In this document: positions 1-9,787 of the stretch, in pieces
How positions within the stretch are numbered: position 1 is the stretch's first letter
Layout: the number at the start of each line of letters is the position of its first letter
Assembly: GCA_021234155.1 (NCBI GenBank)
Contig: JAJEKV010000110.1
Location: 1,828,338-1,892,337, forward strand
From: Isoetes taiwanensis
Taxonomy: Eukaryota; Streptophyta; Lycopodiopsida; Isoetales; Isoetaceae
Length of the DNA stretch: 64,000 nucleotides
Direction: 5' to 3'
Notes under the pieces: model-generated
Told to the model about the DNA's origin: nothing
The model's input: the letters and a program-made list of their open reading frames with translations, nothing else
Databases searched by the model: none
Position numbers and translations under genes: made by a program

Positions 1-1547
1 GGGGTTGACCTAAAAGGGATTTAATTAGCTATGCTAATTAAATCATTAAAGATAATAACCTATAATCTAGGGATTAATACTAAATGGGTTAATTAGGTTA
101 ACTAATGCTTTGGGAAGGCGCCACCTGGCCCAAATCGATTGGCCAGCATGGGGACTTCCAAATTGGGCTGTCAACCTGATCCCTATCCCTAATTGACTCC
201 CAAAATTCGTCCAAAAGGAGCAGGAGCTGAGCGCCTACCCCTGCCAAGCTGAGCGCCACCATACCAAGCACTTTTACCTGTGTAGCTGAAGCTGAGCACC
301 AAGACCCAGGAAGATGGATGCACCAAACGATAACGGGTCCAGCCAGAACTCAGGTGGGTGGCTAGGATAGCCTGTGAATTCTAGAATAACGCCCCTGTTG
401 GGCACTGGTTGTGTTTGTTTCTCTGTTCTCTCTGTGCTTTACTTGTAGGAACTAACCCTTGATTGTAAAGGTGAGTTCTCTTCATTTCTGATTCTGGTCT
501 TGCTCTTAAAGGATGGATTGATAGTTCTTTGCATAGTATTACTCTTGAAATGGGGGAATTACGGGGGGGTAGAGACCTCTGAGCCCATTTATTGTAGTAT
601 GCTCCTAGACAGAGCCATGTATTATCCCACTATATGCGGCCTGTGTACAAGAGACCACCGGGTCATAGATGCTATGGATTGGCTTAGCACCAAAGAAGGG
701 ACGTAGTGGTGAAGTGGGGGTGGGGTCTTGCACGAACATAAAAGGCTCCTGAGACTCCTACAGTGGGCTAGGCTTGATAGCCGGTCACGTAGAGGGCCGG
801 GTATGGGTCTGACACTCCCTGGGTGTAGAGGTGTGATCCGTATGGAGCATCTTGCACTTTGAGTAGATTTAGGGTGAGTAAGTCGGGTATGAATGCGGGG
901 GTCGCTGATGCGGCACGTATTCTCTAGCTCACCCATGGAACCACTGTGATCCTGGAAGGGGACACTTCCCTGACCTGCCTCATCGGACCGGGGCGTCATG
1001 AACCCTGGAGTAGGCTCAGCAGGGTGATACCTCGAGCCTGCGTCTCCGGAAGGCTATAGCGAAGCCATAGCGTGAATCGACCCATCTGCAAAGTGTGCAC
1101 AGGAGGGGCGGATGGAGTGGACAACCCTAGCCGATGTTCTATGCCAGCCAACGCCAGGTTATACCTCTGTCTGCTGATCTCTTGAGGCCGAGCCGTCAGT
1201 CTATCCTCACAGGAGTCTGAACCGGGGTAGAACCTGGGGTTTGGGTTGTTTTCTTAGCTTAGATGCATATTCTTTGCAGTTGGTATTTGGATGGATGCGC
1301 CACCCTTCGTGGTGGCTATTTATATATGATTTATGCTGTGTGCTAACATGTATTCACGCTTCCGCGACGTAGGAGTCCCACTGAAGGCGTGGGCCGAATG
1401 ACACCTCCGTGTCCTTCACTCGGGCATCTCTCTATAGATGGCCCGGGATAGACGGAGGGCCCTGCTCGTGGCGATATGGTCGCCATGGGAGGGGAAAGTC
1501 CCCGTATGTATACGGCCGGGGGTCGTATATATTCAGGGAGCATCACA
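1..1547 (+). mobile_element. LTR of a Ty3/gypsy-like element (family A), 5' end cut by the window edge
   Basis: This stretch matches the reverse complement of 34744-36315 over almost its whole length. In that second copy both ends are visible: it starts TGTGCCGTT and finishes GCGTCACA in the sense direction, with a polypurine tract just outside. The copy here ends in the equivalent ...GGAGCATCACA at 1547 and passes straight into LINE coding sequence, with no primer-binding site. It is therefore a 3' LTR or a solo LTR, not a 5' LTR. Its first 100 or so bases lie left of the window. The open frames inside it (for example 622-999 minus) have counterparts in the other copy only because the DNA is repeated, and I do not consider them genes. 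Confidence 0.75.
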
Positions 1548-1548
1548 A

Positions 1549-1908
1549 CTTGAAGAATTATAGGAGGAAGACATTATACAGACAGTAATAGAATTTTTCA
1601 AGACAACCATGCACTTACATGAACCAGAGATACATGATGCCTACAGAATTGGTAAGATGGCATATAAAAACAGACCTGTCATTTTTAAATTTGCAAGCAA
1701 AGCTGCCAAAGAGAAGGTGCTTAAGCACCGAATCCATCTCAAAGGAGAGAAGATCTGGTTAGATAATGATCTGACACAAAGAAAGTTAGAGGCAATGAAG
1801 AAAGAATGGGCTAAAGTAAAACAATGCCGTGATGATGGATTTTGGGCATTTATGAAAGGAGAAATGGCTGTCTTGACAAACCGCAAGTACTCTCCAAAGA
1901 ACAATTAG
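1549..1908 (+). pseudogene. LINE ORF1 C-terminal part (RNA-binding protein)
   Basis: The frame is open from the LTR junction through one in-frame stop (TAG near 1561) and then runs from ATG 1609 to 1908 (99 residues). It contains DAYRIGK, RPVIFKF, KEKVLKHR, LKGEKIWLDNDLT and a basic end. This order (AHRIG, RPIIVKF, DLT) is typical of the C-terminal domain of LINE-1 type ORF1 proteins, which bind element RNA in the ribonucleoprotein particle. The N-terminal coiled-coil region expected upstream is missing because the LTR begins there. ORF2 follows within 20 bases. The assignment rests on motif order seen by eye. Confidence 0.6.
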
Positions 1909-1920
1909 AAATTAGAGACC

Positions 1921-4858
1921 TTACGAGTCTGTGCTTGGAACATTGGAGGTTTTAATGAAATCAAATCAATTACAGCAGAAATATTTTGGGAGAAAATAGA
2001 CCTATTGCTTTTACTACACCAAGCGGTTTCCAGTTAATTAGCATGACATCAAAGGAACGACCGTCAGGATTGGGTAGAGGGGAAGGGGGCTTAGCATGCT
2101 ACGCTAAATCTGAACTTGTCTCTTTAATCAATATCAAAAAGACATGTGAGCATCTACAATATATGTGGCTGGAAATAAAGAGTCAGCCAAGAACGATTTT
2201 CTTATGTTTGTGTTATTTTGCCCCATTGCAAGCTTCAAAGATCTACAAGCATGAAGGACTTTCACAACAAGATCCATTTTTTCATTTAAGCGCAGACATT
2301 GCTCTATTTTCACAGCTTGGATCAGTAATTTTAACCGGAGATTTTAATGCACGCGCAGGAAATCTACAAGCATCATGGCAAGTGGCTGAAAGCAAAGATC
2401 CTTTATGGACCTGTAAGAAGGAAGCATGGGAGATAGCAGGCAAGGATTGGTAGAGATGCTCGTTGGATAACAACATTAACACAATGGGTAAGAATTTACT
2501 TTCGCTATGCAATTGCTTTGATTTGCTAGTGTTAAATGGATGCATGCGATAACCGATGTCACACACTTTTATAAATAAGATGACAAATGGAAACAATATT
2601 GTAGACTATGTAGTGACAGATGTACACACAGCAACGAGGCTGATAAGTGATTTTATAGTGGAAGAATGCCCAGAATCAGAGCATGGTGCATTGCTATTTA
2701 AGCTAAAAGTAGGAAGGCAATATTTTCATAGACAGAAATGCCACTCAAACAGCAAACTGAATCTGTTGCTACTATGCTAAGCGTGATATATATGCGCAAG
2801 CTATGACAGAAGCTCTTAAAACTTGGAATCCACCTGGTGATGTGCATCTTTGCTGCTGGAATCTGCAAAATATAATACTAAATACTGCAAGAGATATTTT
2901 CTCTACACAAGAGGAAAAGAAAAAAAGAGATAAACTTTGGTTTGATGAAGAATATCAGATAGCGAGAGGGAAGTTTAAGACATTATGGGGGCTGCAAAAG
3001 AAAGAGCACTTAAAAGAATACCGCAAGTTACTTAAGAGGAAGAAGACTATATTTTTGAAAAAGCGGAAAATTGAGCTTTACAATAAACTTTTACATTGCC
3101 CAAAGGATTTTTGGAAATAGTTGAGTACGTCATATACAGCAAAAAGTGACGTAGATGCCTTTTGACTTATATAATTATGCACATGAGCTGTTATATAAAG
3201 CAGATGAGGCGCCTATAGATATAGGAGATATGACATTGGAGCCGATATAGGAGAGGCCATTAGAAAGCTTGCAAATGGTAAGGCTGTAGATATAGCTGGG
3301 CTTAGAGCAGAGATGATAAGATAGATAGATAGTATTTTAACGTCACGCCACTATAAAATGGGCAGGAAACGCAGTAGTGAATGAGATTACTGAGTTGTTT
3401 AAACTCAGTTATGGCTTTGGGATTCCCGAAGGAATAGCAGTTAAGTCGTATTGTCCCTATCCATAAAGGTGGGGATAAAACAAAAGCAAGCAAATTGCAC
3501 AATCATGATATGCAGTCTTATGGCAAAGCTTTTTGGGACATTGGTGAAACATAAGTTATCTAGATGGGCTGAGGAGCAAGATATCAGAGCTAATGGGCAA
3601 GTTGGGTTTCGTACGGGTTATTCCACTACAGACCATCTAGCAACTATAAGAGTAGCCATTGAGAAGTCTAAGGGAATAAATAGGGCAATGTATGCATGCT
3701 TTGTAGACTTGAAAAGAGCATTTGACACTGTACCCAGAAAAAAACTTATGGATAGATTAGATGCTATTAATGCTCCTAAGGGACTGTAACTTGATGTAGC
3801 AAGGTTATATGAGCAAGTGCTTGCTGAATTGAGCATTCCATTGAATAAGAAATGTGATAAGCAAATAATCAGTAATCTTGGTGTTAAACAGGGTTGACCT
3901 GCATCTCCAATTTTATTTGGCATCTATATTGATGAAGTAGAAGGGTGGCTTAACAGAAATTGCTACGACGGAGTGGTGCTTGCAAGATACATTATCATGC
4001 TTCTTCTATATGCAGATGACATAGTGTTCCTTGCATGAACAACGGAAAGCTTGCAACAACATATAGATGTGCTATCATCCTTTTGCGATCAAGCAGGAAT
4101 GGCAGTCAATCTGGACACGACAAAAATTATGATGTTTGGCATGAGGAAAAAACATGTTTTTCATTCAGCATGTTCATAGCTATAAATATTTGGGAATTGA
4201 GATAACAGAAAATTACAGATGGAATACAGCCGTAGATAAGGGGATTGTTGGTGGAAAGGAAGCTTTATACACAATGCAAGCTAAATGTAGAACAATTCAA
4301 CTTTGGGACTGGTCCATGCGACTTCATTTATATCGAGCTTTAGTTATGCCTATAATATTGTATGGATGCTAGATATGGGGACCAGGTTTAGCAAGAAAAA
4401 AATGGAAAGATATAGAAGCAGTCCAAAGGCGTTATCTAATGGATGAGCTAAGAGTTAAACTCCAAACACCATATGCCATGATTGTTGTAGCTGGTATGTT
4501 GCCATTGGAGGGAGAGGCAATCTATCAATACCTTGTTTATGTAACCAAAGTTAAAGCCTTACTACATGAAAGGCTACCATATAAGGCAATGGAAGAATTA
4601 TGGCTGCAAAGATGGAACATCAGTATGGACGATATGCCATCACAAGAAGAAGCTATTCAAGACCTTGTTAGGACCAAAGTGATCGAGAGATTATGGGCCA
4701 ATCCACAAGGCAAAATGGACTTTTACAGGCTTGAAATAAATTCCATGGTTATGTATACAGCACAACAGTACTTGATAGACTATCTGCCTATGTCATCTAG
4801 ACACCAGATTTGTGGGATGTGGGATGTCATCTACACCTATATTACAGACTATCTATAG
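1921..4858 (+). pseudogene. LINE ORF2: APE-type endonuclease and reverse transcriptase, broken
   Basis: The protein would nick target DNA and copy element RNA at the nick. An endonuclease start (CAWNIGGFNEIKS) lies at 1930-1970, GGLACYAKSEL at 2085-2115 and the catalytic VILTGDFNARAGN near 2320-2360. The reverse transcriptase follows: MAKLFGTLVKHKL near 3520, VGFRTGYSTTDHL near 3600, the first catalytic aspartate in FVDLKRAFDTV (3699-3731), SPILFGIYIDEV near 3905, and YADD at 4009-4020. KYLGIEI is at 4178 and MPIILYGC at 4349. Stops interrupt it near 2455, 2547, 3119, 3787, 3896, 4037 and 4370, with frameshifts between 1968 and 2600 and around 3120-3480. The continuous ending 4439-4858 has no family I recognise beyond being the C-terminus of this ORF2. 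The copy is inactive as written. Confidence 0.75.
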
Positions 4859-4860
4859 CA

Positions 4861-5135
4861 CATATGATAGAGTAATTGTAGTGTCATTTTTTGACTAAGC
4901 ACATTACAAAAGCTCTGGCAGAAATTTATTGGCTTCTCCAAATAGCCCTCAAAGTTCCAAGAGTAAAGAGAATGAACTATATATGGTCCTCAAAGGAAAG
5001 AACTTAATGTAACTAATCCCATAAATTGTGCATAAAGCTTGTGTATTGTGGCCTAAATCTAAATGCAGGGTAACGAGGAAGGGCACATGAGTGGATTTTG
5101 TCATTGAATTTTGTCGCACTTGCCTGTAACTCATG
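4861..5135. other. No gene seen; probable LINE 3' trailer
   Basis: AT-rich sequence between the stop of the plus-strand LINE and the poly-T that ends the minus-strand LINE. It may hold the 3' untranslated region of the first LINE. I see no coding, RNA or repeat signal. Confidence 0.4.
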
Positions 5136-5158
5136 TTTTTTTTTTTTTTTTTTTTTTT
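5136..5158 (-). repeat. Poly(A) tail of the minus-strand LINE
   Basis: Twenty-three uninterrupted T on the plus strand. It lies downstream of ORF2 in the sense direction, where target-primed reverse transcription leaves a poly(A) tail. Confidence 0.85.
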
Positions 5159-5492
5159 GAAGGAATGAAGCTTTTTAATCATTAATTATGGAGAATAAGT
5201 ATAACAATAGAGTATTGCATGACAGAGAAGTCAGCAATATGTAACATAAGGAAATGTTTTTTTGGACTTGGTAAAGCCCATGCAAATAGTAGCAGCAATA
5301 TGTAGAGTACTTGAAATAGACAAAAACATAAAGTGTTGCATCATAATAAAGATGTAGATGTTGAAGACAGTAGCATTTTCAGAAGGAGCAAAGTCTTGGA
5401 GCATTTTGCTGATGAAGCCAAATACATTTCCTGTAGATTCCTTGAGCCAAAAATCTGCAAAAAAACCAAGTTATGGAAAGATGAAGCAGAGA

Positions 5493-6011
5493 TCAGAAGT
5501 TGTAGGTGTCCAGAAAGTGGAAGTGGTCTCTAAACTGAGGATAGAGTATTGGAATAAAATTCTTTCCCCAATCAACAATCTCGATCAGCCTGTTTGAGTT
5601 ACGTGTGGAATATAAGTGGATAAGAGTGCCATAACAATCTGCTCTGCCCCTATGGTAGTAGTAGCATTCTCTATAGAACTCGAACTGCCTATCTGTCATG
5701 TCCATACAATTGGCATGCATAAACCACCATAGCACATACATTAATTGAGTCTCTCTGCAGAATTCTTTGGCCCCCTCAACCTCTTTCCCTGGAATTTCAT
5801 CTATGTTCTCATATAACTTTTCTTTGACATGACCTGTCCAAAAACTGTAATCCATTTGATTCTGCACTTGACTCTGAATCCCATGCCTTTCTGATAGAGG
5901 AAGACCAATGTATTTGGAGGCCTCAGCTTCATCAAATTGCAGGTCAAGTTTGTACTTGCAATTCCAGAGATACTCTAGGAAAAATAGAATCAGAATTAGT
6001 GTTATCATCAT
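5493..6011 (-). CDS. Unrecognised 172-residue open frame at the 3' end of the L1 element
   Basis: I do not recognise this protein. It overlaps the end of the zf-RVT part of ORF2 (6165-5944) in another frame, so it is probably a continuation of ORF2 after a frameshift and less likely a separate gene. The first 20 residues are hydrophobic by chance of frame. The convincing part starts near residue 30 (QFDEAEASKYIGLPLSER) and is rich in aromatic and charged residues, with RQFEFYRECYYYHRGRADC, DWGKNFIPILYPQFRDH and a natural stop. It is not RNase H, the domain some plant L1 elements carry at this position. Composition and length argue for real coding sequence. Its role is unknown. Confidence 0.4.
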   Translation of the reverse strand: MMITLILILFFLEYLWNCKYKLDLQFDEAEASKYIGLPLSERHGIQSQVQNQMDYSFWTGHVKEKLYENIDEIPGKEVEGAKEFCRETQLMYVLWWFMHANCMDMTDRQFEFYRECYYYHRGRADCYGTLIHLYSTRNSNRLIEIVDWGKNFIPILYPQFRDHFHFLDTYNF

Positions 6012-9000
6012 GACAGTTTAGCTTAAATAAGTTAAAGCAACCAGCAAAATGTCCAATAGAATTCCACAGCTGATCAAATTGAGCATCAACATATTTATTT
6101 CTTTGTGCTATTGCTGTTAACTCTAAATCATAAATCACCTGCAATTTAATCCAAAAAGTAGACAAATTGTGACCTCCATATAAGCATCTATTCCTATGCT
6201 TCCATATATTTCATAGAGAGATGAAGCTAATGGTATTTTTAAATGTATTATTGTTCATCATGAACTCTAGAATAGTAGCAGGTCTATGTATGTTGAAATT
6301 GATCTCGAACCAGGTCCAGAAGCTATTCAATTTAGGGCAGAGGAAGATATGATCCATAGTTTCAACCCAGAGGGCACAAAGGAGAAATCAGTTGCTGCAG
6401 ATTTGACTGAATATTCTGAGTACTTTGATGATTCTGATGACTGTAAATGGCCAGGAGATTAGGGACACTTTTATTAGCAATCAACCAATTGAAGTAAGAT
6501 ATTTTTGGAGCACAATAAGAATTCCAGACATTCAAAAATAGATTTTTTTCGACCTGCTCATTGATGTGCCAATATTTAGCTGCTTTGGAAGGTTGATTGG
6601 AATTGGATAAGAAGGCATAAACTCTGGACACTTTATACATATTTTTGTTGTTCAAAAGCCAATCATTTTCTGGAATAGGATTAGCATCAATATCTCTATT
6701 GGCTACTTTACTAATAATATGTCTGTAAAGCAATCTATCAGTGCTAGTACCCCTGATTTGAGCTTTGAGTCTGGTCCAAGAGATCCATCTGTCATTTGAC
6801 CAAAGGTCACCTAGATAACATATGTTATTGAGCATCCATTTCTTATAAATCTGAGGATGAATAATAGCCAGAGGGATGCCATCTCTTTTTGATAGACTTG
6901 GATTCCAGAAGATACTCATTCTCTGATGAGCCTGATCAATACTAGAATATGGGAATGCTTTGGATACATAATTCCAAGCCATCAAAAGGTTTCTCATCAA
7001 AGGAGAGGTATTTGGTGCAGGTTTGACATCAAAAAAAGCTGAGTGAGGGAGTTGATGATCAATTGTAGGGTGACCCTTGATGAGACTTTTGGAAAGCCAG
7101 TAAAGGAAATCAGTAGCAGCATTTTTCCTTTGAAACAGAGCTTTCCATATATACTTACCACCTAGAGCATAAGCTTGAAGTCTAAGATTTTTACACCCGA
7201 GACCACCTGCAGATTTTTTCCTTGTAACATAATCCCAGTTAACGAGATGCTTCTTGCCCCAGATAAAGTTTCTAATGATTCTCTCAAGCTGTTGATATAT
7301 GTATTTAGGAGCAATGAGGGCAGAAGAGAAATAAACATGTGAACTGGCAATGACAGAAGAGGCAATAATAGACATGCCAGCAAGAGAAAGGCAACTGCCA
7401 TAATTATTAAGCTTTTTTCTGATCTTGTCAACAATTGGGCTCCAGAGAGTTTTAATGTTGATATCCAGGCCTAAGGGCATACCTAGCAACTTAGTAGCTT
7501 GATTTGCAGTGACACATTTAATCCCAGAAATATATGAATGGTTAGGGGCACCAATAATTACAGATTTATGAGTATTCAAATGAATGCCAGAGGCCTGACT
7601 GAAATTTTGGATGATACTCAAGAAAAACTCAATATTTCTATCATCATTCTGCAAAAATGAGAAGGAGTCATCTGCATATTGTAACAGAGTCAGCTGATTT
7701 TGAGAGTTTGGCATGATCTTTATGTTTCCCAAATTTTGATGATGCAAAATAGCCCTTGTTATTGATCAGCAGCTACAATAAAGAGATAAGGTGCTAAAGG
7801 GCAACCTTGTCTGACACTTTTTTGGAGGGGGAAATTTTACTTGGGGAACCATTGATCAAAATTGAAGATTGTACACAAGAGTTCAACCCTATAATAAGAT
7901 GAATCAGCTTTTCAGGGAAACCAATTTTTCTCAAGGCCAGCTCTAAGAAATCCCATCTAATGGAGTCAAAGGCTTTGGAAAAATCTAACTTCAAGAGAAT
8001 GCAATTCTGATTAGAGTGTTTGGCCCAATGCAAACCTTCCATTGCTACAATGTAATTGTCTAGAATATATCTGTTTGGCAAAAGGCAGACTGATTCAAGG
8101 AGATAGTATTCTGGAGATAGCCATTAATTCGATTAGCAATAATTTTTGCACAGACCTTATATGATGTATTAGTGAGGGAGATAGGTCTCCAGTCACTGAA
8201 CTTTTCAGGATTATCTATCTTTTGCACAAGGGTAACCAAACCTGAAGCTATGGCAGGATGCAGATGATTAGTGAACCAAAAGCCATGGATCATTTGAATG
8301 AAATCATGTTTAGTGACCTCCCAGAAATGGATATAGAACTCAGGGGGCAAGCCATCGGGACCAGGACTTTTCCTTTTAGCAAGATGCAATAGGGTAGATT
8401 TAATTTCGTTTTCATTAGGAAGATCAATAATATTATCTGAGATTGGATTATTGTCATAGTCAGGGAGATCATTTAAAAGATCAATAAATTTTTTGGCTTG
8501 AGGGGTCTGCCAGGAAATGTTACCATCATTAGAGAAAATTGCAGCATATTTAGAGTAGAAGAACTCACTTATATCTTTAGCATCTTTCAGAGGGACATCA
8601 TTATCATCTTTGACTACTAGAATTTGATTCTTGTAAACTCTATTTTTGGCCACTCTAAAGAAAAACTTCGAGTTATTGCTATCCATATTGGAAAGATATT
8701 TTAATTTACATTTGACAGCTGCACCTTTTGCCTCATATTCTTCCATAGCCTTTATTGCTTGCTCAATATTAGATTCTTGCAGATGTTTCTCATGTTTAGC
8801 TTCTCATATTAGTTTCTCATGTTTAGCAGACATCTTTTCTTTTTTCAAAATTATCTTTAGACCATTGTTTGATCCAGATTTTAGAGGCCTTTACATTAGC
8901 ATAGAAATCTCTCATAGATTGGAAAGGATTAACTCTTGGCAGATTTAAGTAGAAAGCTTTAAATTCCTCACAGAACTTTTCATTACTTAGCAGACTACAA

Positions 9001-9755
9001 TTGAACTTATAAGGACAGTTGGATCCCTTTTTGATGCTAAGCAAGTGTTTGGTCTCGAGAAATTGAGGCTGATGGTCTGATATAGAAGTGGCCTCATCAC
9101 TATAAACTACACAACTATCCCAGAAAGGATTATCAGAATTATTGATGTAAAATCTGTCAAGAGCACAGAAGACACGCTTGGCACCTTCTTGTTTATTTGA
9201 CCATGTGTATTTGGCTGTGGCAAAGGGGATATAAGTGAAGAGAAAGTTATCTATGAAATAGTCCCAATTGATTCTCTCAGCTCTCGTCATATTTATATCA
9301 TTTCCAAGCTTGAGGTCAGGGGTAGGAGTATTGTTAAAGTCTCCACCAATAATCCATGAAATATAATTTTGGCTTTCAAGCCAATTACCAATTTTAGTCC
9401 AAAAGAGTTCTCTTTCCTTAGAGGAGGTCGAGGCATATACATTAATGACTCCAAAGGTGAGATCATTGTTTTTGAAAATCACTGCCTGCCAGTTTTTCTC
9501 AGGACTGTTATACATTAGAGAATGTGAGATATTTTTCCAGATGATGCATATACCACCAGCAGTACCAGTAGCTTCAATCCAGCAGGAAGAATACTCAGGT
9601 GCAATCCAATTGGCCAGATTTGAGTACTCAAAGTTTGGGAGCCTCAATTCTTGAAGCAGGATAATGTCAGCATTATATTCTCTTAACTGAGCAATCACTC
9701 TTCTTCTTTTTAAGGGTTCTTTTATTCCCCTTAAATTCCATGAAAGAATCTTCAT
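5944..9755 (-). pseudogene. L1 ORF2: endonuclease, reverse transcriptase and zf-RVT, with frame breaks
   Basis: Frame one (9755-8823) opens with MKILSWNLRGIKEPLKRR, LLQEL, GGDFNNTP and SDHQPQF. These are the APE-endonuclease residues, in order. RT pieces follow: KRKSPGPDGLPPEFY and DWRPISLTNTSYKV (8746-8060), LLKLDFSKAFDSIRWDFLE (8081-7794), and YADD at 7678-7667 inside the frame 7747-6362. That last frame continues through KISYFNWLIANKSVPNLL into a zf-RVT zinc region whose Cys/His residues continue only after a frameshift near 6360. A further piece (6165-5944) is the usual KHRNRCL-type tail. ORF2 starts 32 bases after the ORF1 stop. Breaks lie near 8800, 8070, 7770 and 6360. A short duplication near 8790-8830 (ctcatgtttagc twice) marks one of them. 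Confidence 0.85.
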
Positions 9756-9787
9756 TGGATAGAGAAGGAAGAACAGAAAAAGTAAAA

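Larger units (their letters stand above)
1548..4860 (+). mobile_element. Non-LTR retrotransposon (LINE), 5'-truncated by the LTR, degenerate
   Basis: Two successive coding blocks on the plus strand have the LINE order: an ORF1-type RNA-binding C-terminus (1549-1908), then endonuclease and reverse transcriptase (1921-4858). Coding sequence begins immediately at the LTR junction, so the LTR sits inside ORF1 and the 5' part of the LINE is left of the window or lost. Several stops and frameshifts show that the copy is dead or badly resolved. The family differs from the L1-type LINE next to it: its RT has VDLKRAFDTV and YADDIVFL, and it lacks the zf-RVT tail. A second fragment of what looks like the same family lies at 58350-58930 on the minus strand. 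Confidence 0.8.

Noticed and set aside
622-999. 125-codon minus-strand frame repeated at 35357-35674 plus
   Set aside because: The similarity reflects DNA duplication of the LTR. The frame shows no protein motif, and several frames are open through the same GC-rich stretch.
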